In this document: in pieces, positions 7,608 through 16,589 of the stretch
Layout: each line of letters opens with the position of its first letter
Numbering within the stretch: position 1 is the first letter of the stretch
From: Lachnospiraceae bacterium
GTDB taxonomy: Bacteria > Bacillota > Clostridia > Lachnospirales > Lachnospiraceae
Direction of reading: 5' to 3'
DNA length: 64,000 nucleotides
Assembly: GCA_025758065.1 (NCBI GenBank)
Contig: CP107199.1
Location: 970,001-1,034,000 of the forward strand
Made by a program: the position numbers and the translations under genes
Notes under the pieces: model-generated
The model's input: the letters and a program-made list of their open reading frames with translations, nothing else
Told to the model about the DNA's origin: nothing
Database searches by the model: none

Positions 7608-8480
7608 TTACTTTCCAATGGTAGTAACGTCTTCACCAAACCACTTTTCAGAAATCTCTTTCATGGTTCCGTCTTTTGCCATATCTTCCAGAGTTGCCTG
7701 AACCTTATCTCTTAACTCAGTATTGCCCTTTTTGAAGCCTACGCCGTACTCTTCTGCGGAAAGGGAATCATCTAAAATAGTGAAATCTGCATTTCTCTGT
7801 TTGATCTGATATCCTGCTACGATCACGTCCATGGCAATGGCATCTACAGAGCCCTGCTCCAGATCCATAAATGCTGTGTTGTAATCAGCGGTGGTCAAAA
7901 GCTGTCCAAAGGTGGAAGTTAGATCCGGATCTTCTTTTAATGCTGCTTCTGCGGAAGAATCTGCCTGGCACTCTACTACTTTGCCTGCAAGACCGTCTTT
8001 TCCTTCGATGCCGGAATCATTTCTTACTACAAATACCTGGGTATTTGCCATATAAGGTTTTGTCCATGTGTAATCATCTTCACGGCCTGTCATGGTAAAT
8101 CCATTCCAGATACAATCAATGTTTCCGGATTCCAGTTCCATATCCTTTGCATCCCATGCAATTGGCTGTGCCTGATATTCCAGACCAAGGCGCTTTGCAA
8201 CTTCCTGTGCCAGTTCCAGGTCAAAACCGGTGTACTCACCGTTATCTCCTAAAAATCCCATTGGTGGGAAATCCTGGTCGAAACCAACGATCAGTGTGCC
8301 GCCCTCTGTACCTGCAGCTGTGGCATCTTCTGCTTTTTCAGAAGAAGCTGCCACTGTAGTTGTTTCTGCCTCAGAAGCCTTTGTTTCAGCTGTTGTAGCA
8401 GCGGTACTGCCTGATGAGCAGGCTGCCATGGATAATACCATCATAGATGCGATTGCTGCACATAAAACTCTTTTCTTCAT
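7608..8480 (-). CDS. Amino-acid ABC transporter substrate-binding lipoprotein
   Basis: 290-residue extracellular solute-binding protein, family 3 (polar amino acids). A signal peptide (MKKRVLCAAIASMMVLSMAAC) ends in a lipobox with Cys near residue 21, then an Ala/Thr/Ser/Glu-rich linker to about residue 60. The binding lobes start at GTLIVGFDQDFPPMGF; the typical GFDLELAQEVAKRLG motif follows. ATG 8480 is supported by GAGGAGG about eight bases upstream. Its permease and ATPase lie downstream beyond the IS element. A short perfect palindrome GTTTCAGGCCTGAAAC (7589-7604) follows the stop and may cap or attenuate the transcript. Ligand not deducible. Confidence 0.95.
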   Translation of the reverse strand: MKKRVLCAAIASMMVLSMAACSSGSTAATTAETKASEAETTTVAASSEKAEDATAAGTEGGTLIVGFDQDFPPMGFLGDNGEYTGFDLELAQEVAKRLGLEYQAQPIAWDAKDMELESGNIDCIWNGFTMTGREDDYTWTKPYMANTQVFVVRNDSGIEGKDGLAGKVVECQADSSAEAALKEDPDLTSTFGQLLTTADYNTAFMDLEQGSVDAIAMDVIVAGYQIKQRNADFTILDDSLSAEEYGVGFKKGNTELRDKVQATLEDMAKDGTMKEISEKWFGEDVTTIGK

Positions 8481-8591
8481 AATAAGTTTCCTCCTCTTAT
8501 ATCGTAACTCACGCCCCCGCACTTACATGCTCCGCCTCCTGCTGACACAGGTGGCAGGCGAGTTAATCTGCTATCGTTTTGACACGCTATC

Positions 8592-8620
8592 ATGGTAGCA
8601 TACTAAAGTGTTTTTGTAAA
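8592..8620 (-). promoter_or_regulatory. Promoter of the substrate-binding-protein gene
   Basis: On the minus strand TTTACA (8615-8620), a 17-bp spacer, then TACCAT (8592-8597). The leader between it and the start codon (about 105 nt) forms a hairpin with TAACTCGCC and GGCGTGAGTTA arms and resembles a diverged family C repeat. Confidence 0.5.
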
Positions 8621-8631
8621 GAGGAAATTTG

Positions 8632-8666
8632 AAAAAGGTCCAGCCGACAAAGCGGTGGACCTTTTT
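8632..8666 (-). terminator. Terminator of pyrC
   Basis: AAAAAGGTCCAGCCG, a short loop, then CGGTGGACCTTTTT: a near-perfect stem with one bulge and T runs in both directions. It lies about 80 bp past the pyrC stop and upstream of the next leftward promoter. Confidence 0.85.
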
Positions 8667-8744
8667 CGCAAGTATATGAGAATCTGGTACAAATGATGCA
8701 TCATACAGGACACGCTGGTATTGGCAGCATTACAGACACTACAA

Positions 8745-10025
8745 TTACTGCCTATACACAACCTTCCCATCGCAGATCGTGTACTTCACTCTGCCAGTCA
8801 GCTCTGCCCCCAGAAACGGGCTGTTGGTTGCCTTGGAGGCAAATCCGTCTACTACCCACTTTTCATTTTCATCAAAGATCACAAGATCAGCTGCTGCCCC
8901 TTCTTCTAAGCGGCCACAGTCTAATTTGTAAAGCTTTGCAGGATTTAAGCTCATCTTTTCCATTAACTCCATCAAAGTCAGATATCCCGGTTTTACCAGG
9001 CTGGTAATGCCAAGTGCCAGAGATGTTTCCAGGCCGGTAATACCACTTGGTGCTTCGGTAATGGGCTTTTCTTTTTCCTCTTTGCTGTGAGGTGCATGGT
9101 CTGTGGCGATCATGTCAATAGTGCCGTCTTTTAAGCCTTCAATGAGCATCTGGCGGTCCCACTCAGTACGCAGAGGCGGGTTCATCTTTGCCAGAGTGCC
9201 ATGTTCCAGAACTGCATCTTCTGTAAGGGTAAAATGATGTGGTGTTACCTCAGCCCATACATTTGCACCCATTTTCTTCGCCAGGCGTACGATTTCCACA
9301 GAATGACCGGAACTGATATGCTGGATATCGATCCTTGCACCGGTAGCCAGTGCGATCATACAGTCTCTTGCTACCAGAGAGTCCTCTGCCAGCGCCGGGG
9401 ATCCGTAAATTCCCAGCTGTTCAGATACCTTACCATGGTTAATGCCGTTCTGTTTGATAAAGGTTTTATCTTCTTCATGGAAGCTTAAAACTGTATCCAG
9501 TCTGGCTGCCTCTTCCATAGCCTCTTTTACAAACATTCCGTCCATTAACGGGATACCGTCATCTGTAAAGCCTGCTGCACCAGCCTTTAACAGTCCTTCC
9601 ATATCCGTTCTTTCTTTTCCTTCAAAGCCCTTGGAAACAGCAGCGCAGCTAAGTACATGGATACCGGTCTTCTTTCCTTCTTCCAGCACGTATCTAAGAG
9701 TTTCTTCGTTATCCACAATAGGCTTTGTATTCGCCATACACACAACAGTGGTAAAACCTCCTCTGGCAGCAGCCGCAGCACCTGTATGGATATCTTCTTT
9801 GTAAGTCAGTCCCGGATCACGGAAATGTACATGGACATCCACCAGACCTGGTGCTACTACAAGGCCTTTTGCATCAAGCACCTGATCCGCAGCTGCTTCT
9901 GCCTCTGGGGGTAATGTTCCTTCTGGATATATTTTTTCAATTTCTCCATCTTTTACAACAATATCAGCATTTCTTTCCTTTTTTCCTGCCGGGTCGATCG
10001 CCCGTCCGTTTTTGATCAGCAGCAT
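8745..10025 (-). CDS. pyrC: Dihydroorotase
   Basis: 426-residue class I dihydroorotase, third step of pyrimidine synthesis (cyclisation of N-carbamoyl-aspartate). The metal-binding VHVHFRDPG motif is near residues 62-70, followed by TTVVCMANTKP, the QHISSGHS histidine region near 240 and the catalytic Asp in MIATDHAPHSKEEK near 305. Length fits the family. GAGAGGATAAGAAC precedes ATG. No other pyr gene is adjacent; the gene has its own terminator and the MBL gene lies 70 bp upstream, so it is either alone or the end of a short unit. Confidence 0.97.
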   Translation of the reverse strand: MLLIKNGRAIDPAGKKERNADIVVKDGEIEKIYPEGTLPPEAEAAADQVLDAKGLVVAPGLVDVHVHFRDPGLTYKEDIHTGAAAAARGGFTTVVCMANTKPIVDNEETLRYVLEEGKKTGIHVLSCAAVSKGFEGKERTDMEGLLKAGAAGFTDDGIPLMDGMFVKEAMEEAARLDTVLSFHEEDKTFIKQNGINHGKVSEQLGIYGSPALAEDSLVARDCMIALATGARIDIQHISSGHSVEIVRLAKKMGANVWAEVTPHHFTLTEDAVLEHGTLAKMNPPLRTEWDRQMLIEGLKDGTIDMIATDHAPHSKEEKEKPITEAPSGITGLETSLALGITSLVKPGYLTLMELMEKMSLNPAKLYKLDCGRLEEGAAADLVIFDENEKWVVDGFASKATNSPFLGAELTGRVKYTICDGKVVYRQ

Positions 10026-10094
10026 GTTCTTATCCTCTCTTCCTTAAAATGTATTCTCAAAGTCTTTCCTGTGCCTGCTTTTGCAGCCGGTTTT

Positions 10095-10811
10095 CTATAT
10101 CAGGAAACGTTCTCCCTTTTTATGGATCTTTACGATCCGGTCCTTATAGTCTTTTGCACACTCCAGTGCCTTAAACCGGTCTGTTACTTCAAAATCACCC
10201 CAGAAATGCATAGGGAACACCACATCGGCTCCCACCATTTTCATAAAGTCGTCCATTCCCAGATAGAAATCCTTTTCCTGTCTCGGATCAAGGAGCATAA
10301 AAGCCACATCTATATGAATGCCCTTCATCTTCTCCAGCTCTTTATGGAAATTTTCACTCATCCGCTTATTATCTGCTTCTGGTTCTCCAGCCCATACCCA
10401 GTTGTTCAGATCTCCTGCATGATAGATCCGCTTTCCTTCCGTTTCGATCAGAAACGCAACACCTTCATCTGTGGATTTAAAAGCCCGGATCTTCACACCG
10501 GATTCTCCTGTAAAAGGTACTGTCAATTCCAGTTCTTCTCCCGGACCGGTAAAATAGGTTTTTCCAAGAAATTCTTCCGACACTCTCCGCTTCCAGATAT
10601 CATCAGAAAGTACAAAACCGGTCTTTTTATGCTTTCCTGCTAATTCAAAGATCACCGGTGAAAAATGATCTCCATGCCGATGGCTGGCAAAAACCAGAAG
10701 AGGCTTGTCTTCCTTAAATTCCGGAAGTTCTCCTTCAAAATAGTCAAATAAAAAGTAATTTTCATCAGTTTCTACAAGGAAACTGCTGTGGTGGATATAA
10801 GTAACTTTCAT
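10095..10811 (-). CDS. MBL-fold metallohydrolase (UlaG-like)
   Basis: 238 residues of metallo-beta-lactamase fold, in the UlaG/YtkL-like branch. Metal-ligand motif SHRHGDHFSP lies near residues 42-51, a second ligand histidine in IYHAGDLNNW near 112, and a third in VVFPMHFWG near 205. Start at ATG 10811 (MKVTYIHHS) is set by GGAGGGGAGAAC; a longer frame starting at 10832 would place this ribosome binding site inside the gene. Substrate unknown. The DMT transporter gene ends 43 bp upstream, so the two are probably co-transcribed, with the 21-bp family B remnant between them. Confidence 0.88.
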   Translation of the reverse strand: MKVTYIHHSSFLVETDENYFLFDYFEGELPEFKEDKPLLVFASHRHGDHFSPVIFELAGKHKKTGFVLSDDIWKRRVSEEFLGKTYFTGPGEELELTVPFTGESGVKIRAFKSTDEGVAFLIETEGKRIYHAGDLNNWVWAGEPEADNKRMSENFHKELEKMKGIHIDVAFMLLDPRQEKDFYLGMDDFMKMVGADVVFPMHFWGDFEVTDRFKALECAKDYKDRIVKIHKKGERFLI

Positions 10812-10833
10812 GTTCTCCCCTCCAGACATCACA

Positions 10834-10854
10834 ATGTTCTCTCCGAGAGGACAT
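10834..10854. repeat. Family B repeat, smallest remnant (21 bp)
   Basis: ATGTTCTCTCCGAGAGGACAT: only the two outer arms of the 163-bp family B hairpin, joined back to back. It touches the stop codon of the DMT transporter gene. Confidence 0.65.
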
Positions 10855-11714
10855 CATAATATACTCCGATTCTTATTATAAAAATACATACAGACTGCCG
10901 TAGTACAGATGATCATATATCCGCAAAGACTAAGCATATCCGGCTTCTGTCCCAGGACCAGAAATCCCATAAGAGCTGAAAACATGATCTGCGAATAGTC
11001 AAAAACAGAAATTTCTTTTGCCGGAGCATAAAAATATGCTTTCGTCACAAAGATCTGACCGCCTGCACCGCCAAATCCGGCTGCGATCATAGCTGCAACC
11101 TGCCACCATTTCATAGGAGCAAAATGTCCAATGAGAAATGGCAGTGCAAACACACAGGTAAAGGCTGAGAAAAACATGACTATCAGCTTTCCATTCACCC
11201 CTCTTTTTCCCAGTACACGCACAAAGCTATAGGCTGCACCGGCTCCCGCACCCCCCAGCATTCCAATAAGCGCTGCCGGATCCGTCATATTTCCTGTAGG
11301 TTTGATGATAAATAATGCTCCCATAAATGCTACTACAACTGCAATTCCCTGAAACAGGGTCAGTCTTTCTTTTAAAAGAAAATAAGAAAAAATAATGGTG
11401 AAGAAAGGAGACAGCTTATTTAACATATTGGCATCGGAAAGCACTAGGTGGTCAATGGCATAAAAATTGCATACAATACCAACTGTTCCGCAGATAGAAC
11501 GCAGGAACAAAAATTTAAGATCCCCCTTGTGTATTTCCAGCTTTTCCGGCTTGCGGACCAAACCTGCGCCTACAATAAAAAATGCAAGCAGATTACGGAA
11601 CAATATCTTCTGCATAGATGGCAGATCTCCCGCCAGCCGGACGCACAGCGACATAAAAGCAAAACAAAATGCCGCTGTCACAATACATAAAATACCTTTT
11701 GTCTTGGAATTCAT
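10854..11714 (-). CDS. DMT-superfamily transporter (EamA type)
   Basis: 286-residue permease with about ten hydrophobic helices in two EamA repeats (about 7-135 and 150-280). N-terminal CFAFMSLCVRLAGDLPSMQKILFRN and the later FFTIIFSYFLLKERLTLFQ fit the RhaT/YdcZ-type metabolite exporters. GGAGAGGAGTC precedes ATG. Substrate cannot be assigned. It ends at the 21-bp family B remnant just before the MBL hydrolase gene and starts 55 bp downstream of the MATE stop codon. Confidence 0.9.
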   Translation of the reverse strand: MNSKTKGILCIVTAAFCFAFMSLCVRLAGDLPSMQKILFRNLLAFFIVGAGLVRKPEKLEIHKGDLKFLFLRSICGTVGIVCNFYAIDHLVLSDANMLNKLSPFFTIIFSYFLLKERLTLFQGIAVVVAFMGALFIIKPTGNMTDPAALIGMLGGAGAGAAYSFVRVLGKRGVNGKLIVMFFSAFTCVFALPFLIGHFAPMKWWQVAAMIAAGFGGAGGQIFVTKAYFYAPAKEISVFDYSQIMFSALMGFLVLGQKPDMLSLCGYMIICTTAVCMYFYNKNRSIL

Positions 11715-11768
11715 GACTCCTCTCCTTTATCCCTAATGTTCTCTTAAATCCTGAAATTCCTCTATCGT

Positions 11769-13142
11769 TTATTCACCGTGATAAAAGGTTTTCCACTTTC
11801 CGCTGAAAAACCGTATTGCAAAGAAGGTAATGCGTACGATCCAGTCTATGATCATGGCGATCCACACACCAATAGCCCCCATCCCCCAGGCTACACCGGT
11901 CACATAGCTTAAACCGATACGGAAAATGAACATAGATGCAATGGATACACACATCGGAAATTTTACATCATTAGCTGCACGCATCACATTTGGAAGGCAG
12001 AAACCTGCCGGCCATAAAAAGATAGCGCAGCCATTATGGATCAGGGCCAGAACAGCTCCTAAATGTCTTGTTTCCCCTGAAACTCCATACAACCGCAAAG
12101 TAACAGGCATGGTAAGGATCACCACCAGGCAGCAGATTCCGTTGATGATATAAGTCAGCTTCATCATTTTTTTTGCATAATATTCTGCCTGTTCAAAATC
12201 ACCGGCTCCCACACAGCGTCCCACTACAGTAATGATCGCCAGACACATGGCTGTTCCCGGCAGAACTCCCATACTGTCTAAGTTATTTGCAATGGCATTT
12301 GCAGCGATCTGTGTCGTACCAAACATGGCGATAATACTCACTGTAAGCACACGACCCAGCTGGAAAATGCTGTTTTCAATGCCATTAGGAATACCGATAT
12401 GCAGGATCTGCTTTATCATACGCATATTTACACCTTTAGTCGTGCCAATACGGATGTCCAGCTTCGGATCCCTCAGTCTCCACATAAGAATGAAACAGGC
12501 GATCATACGGGAGATCAGTGACGCACCTGCAGCGCCTGCCACACTCCAGTGGAATCCGAAGATAAACAGTGCATCGCCGATCACATTGATCACATTCATG
12601 ATAATAGACGCCTGCATGGATATTTTTGAATTTCCCATAGACCTGAACAGCGCCGCACAGGAATTGTACACAGCTAAAAACGGGTAAGAAATGGCTGAAA
12701 TAGTCAGATAGATCACTGCATTTTTCATTACCTCTTCTGTAACACCCTTATAAATGAGGTTTAAGATCTGCCAGCGCAGCAGAATGCTTAAAGCCATAAT
12801 CACCAGCGCAACCACTCCTGTTACCAGGATCAGCTGGTCTGCCGACTGACATGCCTTATCTTTTCGCTTCTGTCCCAGAAACTGGGATGTAACTACTGCA
12901 CCGCCAGTTGCCACAGCAGCAAAAATATTGATAATAAGTACATTGATAATATCTACCAGAGAAACACCGGAAGTAGCTGCTTCTCCTGCACTGGAAACCA
13001 TCATAGTATCCACCATACCAACGGAAACCGCCAGTATCTGCTCAATGATCAGAGGAAAGATCAGTTTTTTCAGATCATCCCCTGTAAAAAGAGTCCCCAC
13101 AGTTTTTGCTTTCCCTGCTGTTTTCTCTTTTTTCATCATCAT
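11769..13142 (-). CDS. MATE-family efflux transporter
   Basis: 457 residues, about twelve transmembrane helices, typical NorM/DinF-like size. Exports cations or drugs using Na+ or H+ gradients in known members. The first helix carries the PLIIEQILAVSVGMVDTMMVS pattern common to MATE proteins. Three consecutive ATG codons (13142, 13139, 13136) overlap the MoxR stop codon (ATGATGATGA), so translational coupling is likely; the exact start is unsure. It is the last gene of the eight-gene leftward operon, and its link to the MoxR/VWA pair is positional only. Confidence 0.95.
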   Translation of the reverse strand: MMMKKEKTAGKAKTVGTLFTGDDLKKLIFPLIIEQILAVSVGMVDTMMVSSAGEAATSGVSLVDIINVLIINIFAAVATGGAVVTSQFLGQKRKDKACQSADQLILVTGVVALVIMALSILLRWQILNLIYKGVTEEVMKNAVIYLTISAISYPFLAVYNSCAALFRSMGNSKISMQASIIMNVINVIGDALFIFGFHWSVAGAAGASLISRMIACFILMWRLRDPKLDIRIGTTKGVNMRMIKQILHIGIPNGIENSIFQLGRVLTVSIIAMFGTTQIAANAIANNLDSMGVLPGTAMCLAIITVVGRCVGAGDFEQAEYYAKKMMKLTYIINGICCLVVILTMPVTLRLYGVSGETRHLGAVLALIHNGCAIFLWPAGFCLPNVMRAANDVKFPMCVSIASMFIFRIGLSYVTGVAWGMGAIGVWIAMIIDWIVRITFFAIRFFSGKWKTFYHGE

Positions 13143-14650
13143 TTTTCAAGCACTTCTTTCATTCTGCTCTCCTGGTCATCAAACAGGAGCTCTCTGTTAT
13201 AGCGGTAGTAACGTTCACAATTATATTCCTTTAAAAACTCTACACTGGCTTCCCCAGTATTTAAACCGGTCACAAAGATCACCAGTTCCTGACCATTTGC
13301 AAAGGCTGCTTCCATAAAGTCAAAGGCATGCTCTAACTGTTTACCGCAGGACTCCTTTTTCTCCTCATAGGCATCGCTTTTTTCCATAAACTGCTGCCGC
13401 AGCCAGTTCCAGCTATCCTCCTTCTCCTGTAAGGACAATGCCTTCATCTGCTGTACGTACTGCTCCAATGCCTCTTTCACCTTCCGGTAGATACGGTCCT
13501 GTGTGCGGTCTGAAAGTCCGCTCTCTTTTTTATGGATACGGATGCTTTCTAACTCAGCACCGATGCTTTCTAAGATCATGACCGGAGCCGGCCCATGAAC
13601 ATCTGCCCCATCTGATTCTTTTTTAAACTGCTTTAACTGTGCCATCAAAAGAGTCATTTCTGCATTCATAAGCTTTAATGCCTTGAATCCGTCCGTCAGC
13701 TTTGCAAGAAGCAGACCTGTTACCGCCATACGCTCGTCAAAGGAAGCTTTATCCAGTTTATCACAGATCTCTTCTCTTATTGTGCCGGAAAGGATCTCAT
13801 CTACCTGGTACTGATCCTGATATTTATAATAAAGCTCCAGATAATTGGCAAAATCCTTGGCGATCTTAGGATGCTGCAGGTATTGTCCTACTACATCCCT
13901 GTCCGCTTTCTTCCCCAATGACTCATATACCTGGATCAGCTGGGACAAGTCTTCCCAGCCTCTTGGAGTGGCAAACCTTTTTCCGTCTACAGTAGTTTCC
14001 ACTGTGCAAAAATACTGGGGACGGATATTCAGATAAGACATGATCGCCGGGTGGATATTCTGGGCATAAGCATATTCCTTCCATACTGCCAGATCTGGTT
14101 CAATGATGATCTTTTTAATACGGTCCAATGTGACTACATCAAATTCCCGGACGGATTTATTGTATTCCGGCGGATTTCCCGCTGCCACGATGATCCAGCC
14201 TTCCGGCACCTTATGGCTTCCAAAGGTCTTGCACTGTAAAAACTGGAGCATGGTAGGTGCCAGCGTCTCTGACACGCAGTTTATCTCATCAATAAAAAGA
14301 ATACCTTCTTTTAAACCGGTTTCCCGTATGCGGTCATACACAGAAGCAATGATCTCGCTCATGGTATATTCTGTAACAGAATATTCTTTCCCACCATAAA
14401 TTTTATGCTGGATAAAGGGCAGTCCCACTGCACTTTGCCGTGTATGATGAGTAATGGTATAAGCCACCAGGCCGATCTCACATTCTCTGGCGATCTGCTC
14501 CATGATCTGGGTCTTTCCTACTCCAGGGGGGCCGATAAGCAGTACCGGTCTCTGACGGATCGCCGGGATCTTATATTCTCCAAACTCATCTTTTAAAAGA
14601 TAAGCTGCAATGGTATCTTTTATCTCTTCTTTCGCTCGTTTAATATTCAC
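13139..14650 (-). CDS. MoxR-type AAA+ ATPase
   Basis: 503 residues. AAA+ core with Walker A GPPGVGKT near residues 40-47, Walker B ILFIDEIN near 115-122 and sensor 1 in IVAAGNPPEYN. An arginine/sensor region follows in FATPRGWEDLS. The C-terminal 200 residues are Glu/Lys-rich and helical. MoxR ATPases usually work with von Willebrand A proteins to mature or insert cofactors in other proteins; the gene just upstream encodes such a partner. Start: GTG 14650 with AAAGAAAGGA nine bases ahead; an upstream GTG (14677) lies in the family C repeat without a ribosome site. It overlaps the MATE gene by 4 bp. Confidence 0.9.
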   Translation of the reverse strand: MNIKRAKEEIKDTIAAYLLKDEFGEYKIPAIRQRPVLLIGPPGVGKTQIMEQIARECEIGLVAYTITHHTRQSAVGLPFIQHKIYGGKEYSVTEYTMSEIIASVYDRIRETGLKEGILFIDEINCVSETLAPTMLQFLQCKTFGSHKVPEGWIIVAAGNPPEYNKSVREFDVVTLDRIKKIIIEPDLAVWKEYAYAQNIHPAIMSYLNIRPQYFCTVETTVDGKRFATPRGWEDLSQLIQVYESLGKKADRDVVGQYLQHPKIAKDFANYLELYYKYQDQYQVDEILSGTIREEICDKLDKASFDERMAVTGLLLAKLTDGFKALKLMNAEMTLLMAQLKQFKKESDGADVHGPAPVMILESIGAELESIRIHKKESGLSDRTQDRIYRKVKEALEQYVQQMKALSLQEKEDSWNWLRQQFMEKSDAYEEKKESCGKQLEHAFDFMEAAFANGQELVIFVTGLNTGEASVEFLKEYNCERYYRYNRELLFDDQESRMKEVLEK

Positions 14651-14671
14651 TGGATCTGTTCCTTTCTTTAT

Positions 14672-14791
14672 ACTCACGAACCCCGTGCTGGCGCACTCTA
14701 CTGCCTGCTTACGCAGGCGGTCTGCTCGTTAATAGCTTGTCAAAAACAAATGTCTGCTGACGCAGCCGCTTGTTTTTGCCTGCACTCATTA
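14672..14791. repeat. Family C multi-hairpin repeat, single copy
   Basis: One unit: ACTCA edge, GTGCTGGCGCAC palindrome, GCCTGCTTACGCAGGC stem-loop, then AAAAACAA...CTGCTGACGCAG...TTGTTTTT nested hairpin, and CTCATTA edge. It fills the space between the MoxR gene and the VWA gene and overlaps the 3' end of the latter by about 52 bp. Confidence 0.85.
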
Positions 14792-16137
14792 TCATCTAAC
14801 ACTACCCGCATAGCCCATGCCGGAAACCCTTCTTCGCAAAACCTCTCCCTGATAAACACAAAAGCCGTATCGTAAACCGGTGCCGCCACCGGATAAATAC
14901 CTTTTCCGTCTGTAAAATAAATAAGTCCCTTCAGCCCATTTAACTGCCCCATTGCCTTTAAAGTATTTACATACTCAAAAGCCGGTCTGAAATCTGTTCC
15001 TCCATATCCTTTGATCTGAAAATGCTCCATATAGGATTTCAGGTCATCAGCGCAGGTAAGGACCACATCTGACTGCACCTTGTCATCACATTGGATCACA
15101 TGGATCTGCACTTTTCTGAAATAAGTCTCCGACTGGGAAAGCACATCATAGGTTTCCTCTAAAAACCACTGTACCAGCTCCCCTGAGCAGGACATACTGG
15201 TATCAATGACAATAACAAATTGCTCGATCCTTTGCACCTCTCTGGTCTCCAAAGGTTCTATAAGAGGCATATTCCCATAAAGGGAAAGGCCGTATGTGTA
15301 AAATGCCTGATCAAAGGAATCCGGATCTGTCTGCATTTCTTCCCGCAGGACCGCAAATTTCCTTAAAAACTGCCGGTAATCATACCGTTCTTCATTTTCC
15401 ACCTGAATAGAATCCAGCAGGCTCTGTTCATTCTCTGACTCTTCCTCAGATCCCATAGTCTCCATCTGGGTCTGCATCCGCTCCCTGTTGTCATTCCACT
15501 GGTTCTGCCTGGTCATGGCAGCCGATGGATCTGCTTCCTGCTCCCACAGATCATGGTCATCTAAATGAAATTCTGCCTGAAGCTGGCGTAATCTTCTCTC
15601 CGGAAGAGCCATTTCCATAAGGGCATGATAGACCCGCTCAGCTGTAAGAACGATATTCCGTTCCTCCTCGCTGGAAGCACCTGCGGTCCTGTTTCCCGTT
15701 AAAAACCTGCGGATACGCAGATAAGTTTCTCTTCTCAAAGGACTTTGGGGGATGTGGATGCATTTTTCATACATTCCATCCAGTACAGATTCCATGGCAA
15801 TATCACAGGCCAGATCCCACATTTCCTTCTCTCTGCCTTTTCTTGTATACAGATGGCAGAACAGACAGTGGAATAATGCATGGAGATAATAACGGTTTAC
15901 CACCTGACGCCCCTTTTTGTAAAGGTCTAAAATAAATGCAGGACCATAATAGATCACTGCCCCGTCACAGGCGATCCCCTTTCTGTTCCAGTCTGCTTCA
16001 AAGCCCAGACTGCTTAAAGATACATCCAGAAAATGCATATTTACATACAATTCATTCCGTGACTGGTACAAAATACGGGTACAAAGCTCTACCTGATCTA
16101 GTTCTTCAAGCTGCCTCTGCCTGGTGGGACTTTCCAT
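14740..16137 (-). CDS. VWA-domain protein with DUF2201-like metallopeptidase-like N-terminus
   Basis: 465 residues. The N-terminal region resembles the putative metallopeptidase-like domain of DUF2201 proteins, with histidines 86, 90 and 95 in HALFHCLFCH. The C-terminal von Willebrand A domain has a MIDAS core VIDTSMSCS near residue 312 and FTDGKG near 425. Such proteins pair with MoxR ATPases, as here. The last 16 or so residues (from NECRQKQ) are encoded by the adjacent family C repeat, so the native C-terminus has been replaced or extended. The start ATG shares its A with the TAA stop of the DUF3783 gene (TAATG), implying coupling. Confidence 0.88.
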   Translation of the reverse strand: MESPTRQRQLEELDQVELCTRILYQSRNELYVNMHFLDVSLSSLGFEADWNRKGIACDGAVIYYGPAFILDLYKKGRQVVNRYYLHALFHCLFCHLYTRKGREKEMWDLACDIAMESVLDGMYEKCIHIPQSPLRRETYLRIRRFLTGNRTAGASSEEERNIVLTAERVYHALMEMALPERRLRQLQAEFHLDDHDLWEQEADPSAAMTRQNQWNDNRERMQTQMETMGSEEESENEQSLLDSIQVENEERYDYRQFLRKFAVLREEMQTDPDSFDQAFYTYGLSLYGNMPLIEPLETREVQRIEQFVIVIDTSMSCSGELVQWFLEETYDVLSQSETYFRKVQIHVIQCDDKVQSDVVLTCADDLKSYMEHFQIKGYGGTDFRPAFEYVNTLKAMGQLNGLKGLIYFTDGKGIYPVAAPVYDTAFVFIRERFCEEGFPAWAMRVVLDDNECRQKQAAASADICF

Positions 16138-16544
16138 TACTGTGCGCCTCCATTCATCCTGCGGTGTTCTTCCCCGATCTCTTCATAAAGATGATAAAAG
16201 CTCCAGCCTGCATTCTGCTCTGTAACAATAGCTTTTAAATTGATCTTCGGCACTTTCGCCTTACGCAGATTCAAAAGCAAAGTATCAATACGCCGGCTGG
16301 TAAAGTCCTTCATTACCAGCATCTGCTCTGTGATCTGGGGTATTTTTTCTTCTGCTTCCGGCTGCTGTAATACTTCCCTTTTTTCAAAGCCCGGTACACC
16401 TGCCAGATATCCTACTGATTCCATCACCTGGTCCGGGGCCACATTGCGTATCTTCACTCCCATACGCACCAGAACGCTTTTCATCATCATTTCCTGTTTT
16501 TTCATTCGGGGATCTCCCGTACTGTAATATAACACCAGTTCCAT
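16137..16544 (-). CDS. DUF3783 family protein
   Basis: 135 residues, soluble, matching the small DUF3783 family found in Clostridia (recognised by the C-terminal KVPKINLKAIVTEQNAGWSFYHLYEEI segment). Function unknown. N-terminal VLYYSTGDPRMKKQEMMMKSVLVRMGVKIRNV has an alternating strand-helix pattern. The gene overlaps the start of the VWA gene by one base, so it is probably translated with it and may belong to the MoxR-VWA system. dtd lies 45 bp upstream. Confidence 0.8.
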   Translation of the reverse strand: MELVLYYSTGDPRMKKQEMMMKSVLVRMGVKIRNVAPDQVMESVGYLAGVPGFEKREVLQQPEAEEKIPQITEQMLVMKDFTSRRIDTLLLNLRKAKVPKINLKAIVTEQNAGWSFYHLYEEIGEEHRRMNGGAQ

Positions 16545-16589
16545 GACTGTCCTTTCTAAGATAACTGTCCTTTCTATTGACCGCGCCGT

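Noticed and set aside
8521..8600. T-box or other riboswitch in the binding-protein leader
   Set aside because: No T-box specifier or AGGGUGG-type motif seen; the hairpin resembles a diverged family C repeat.
14651..14677. Upstream GTG start for the MoxR ATPase
   Set aside because: It lies at the family C repeat edge with no ribosome site, whereas GTG 14650 has AAAGAAAGGA at good spacing.
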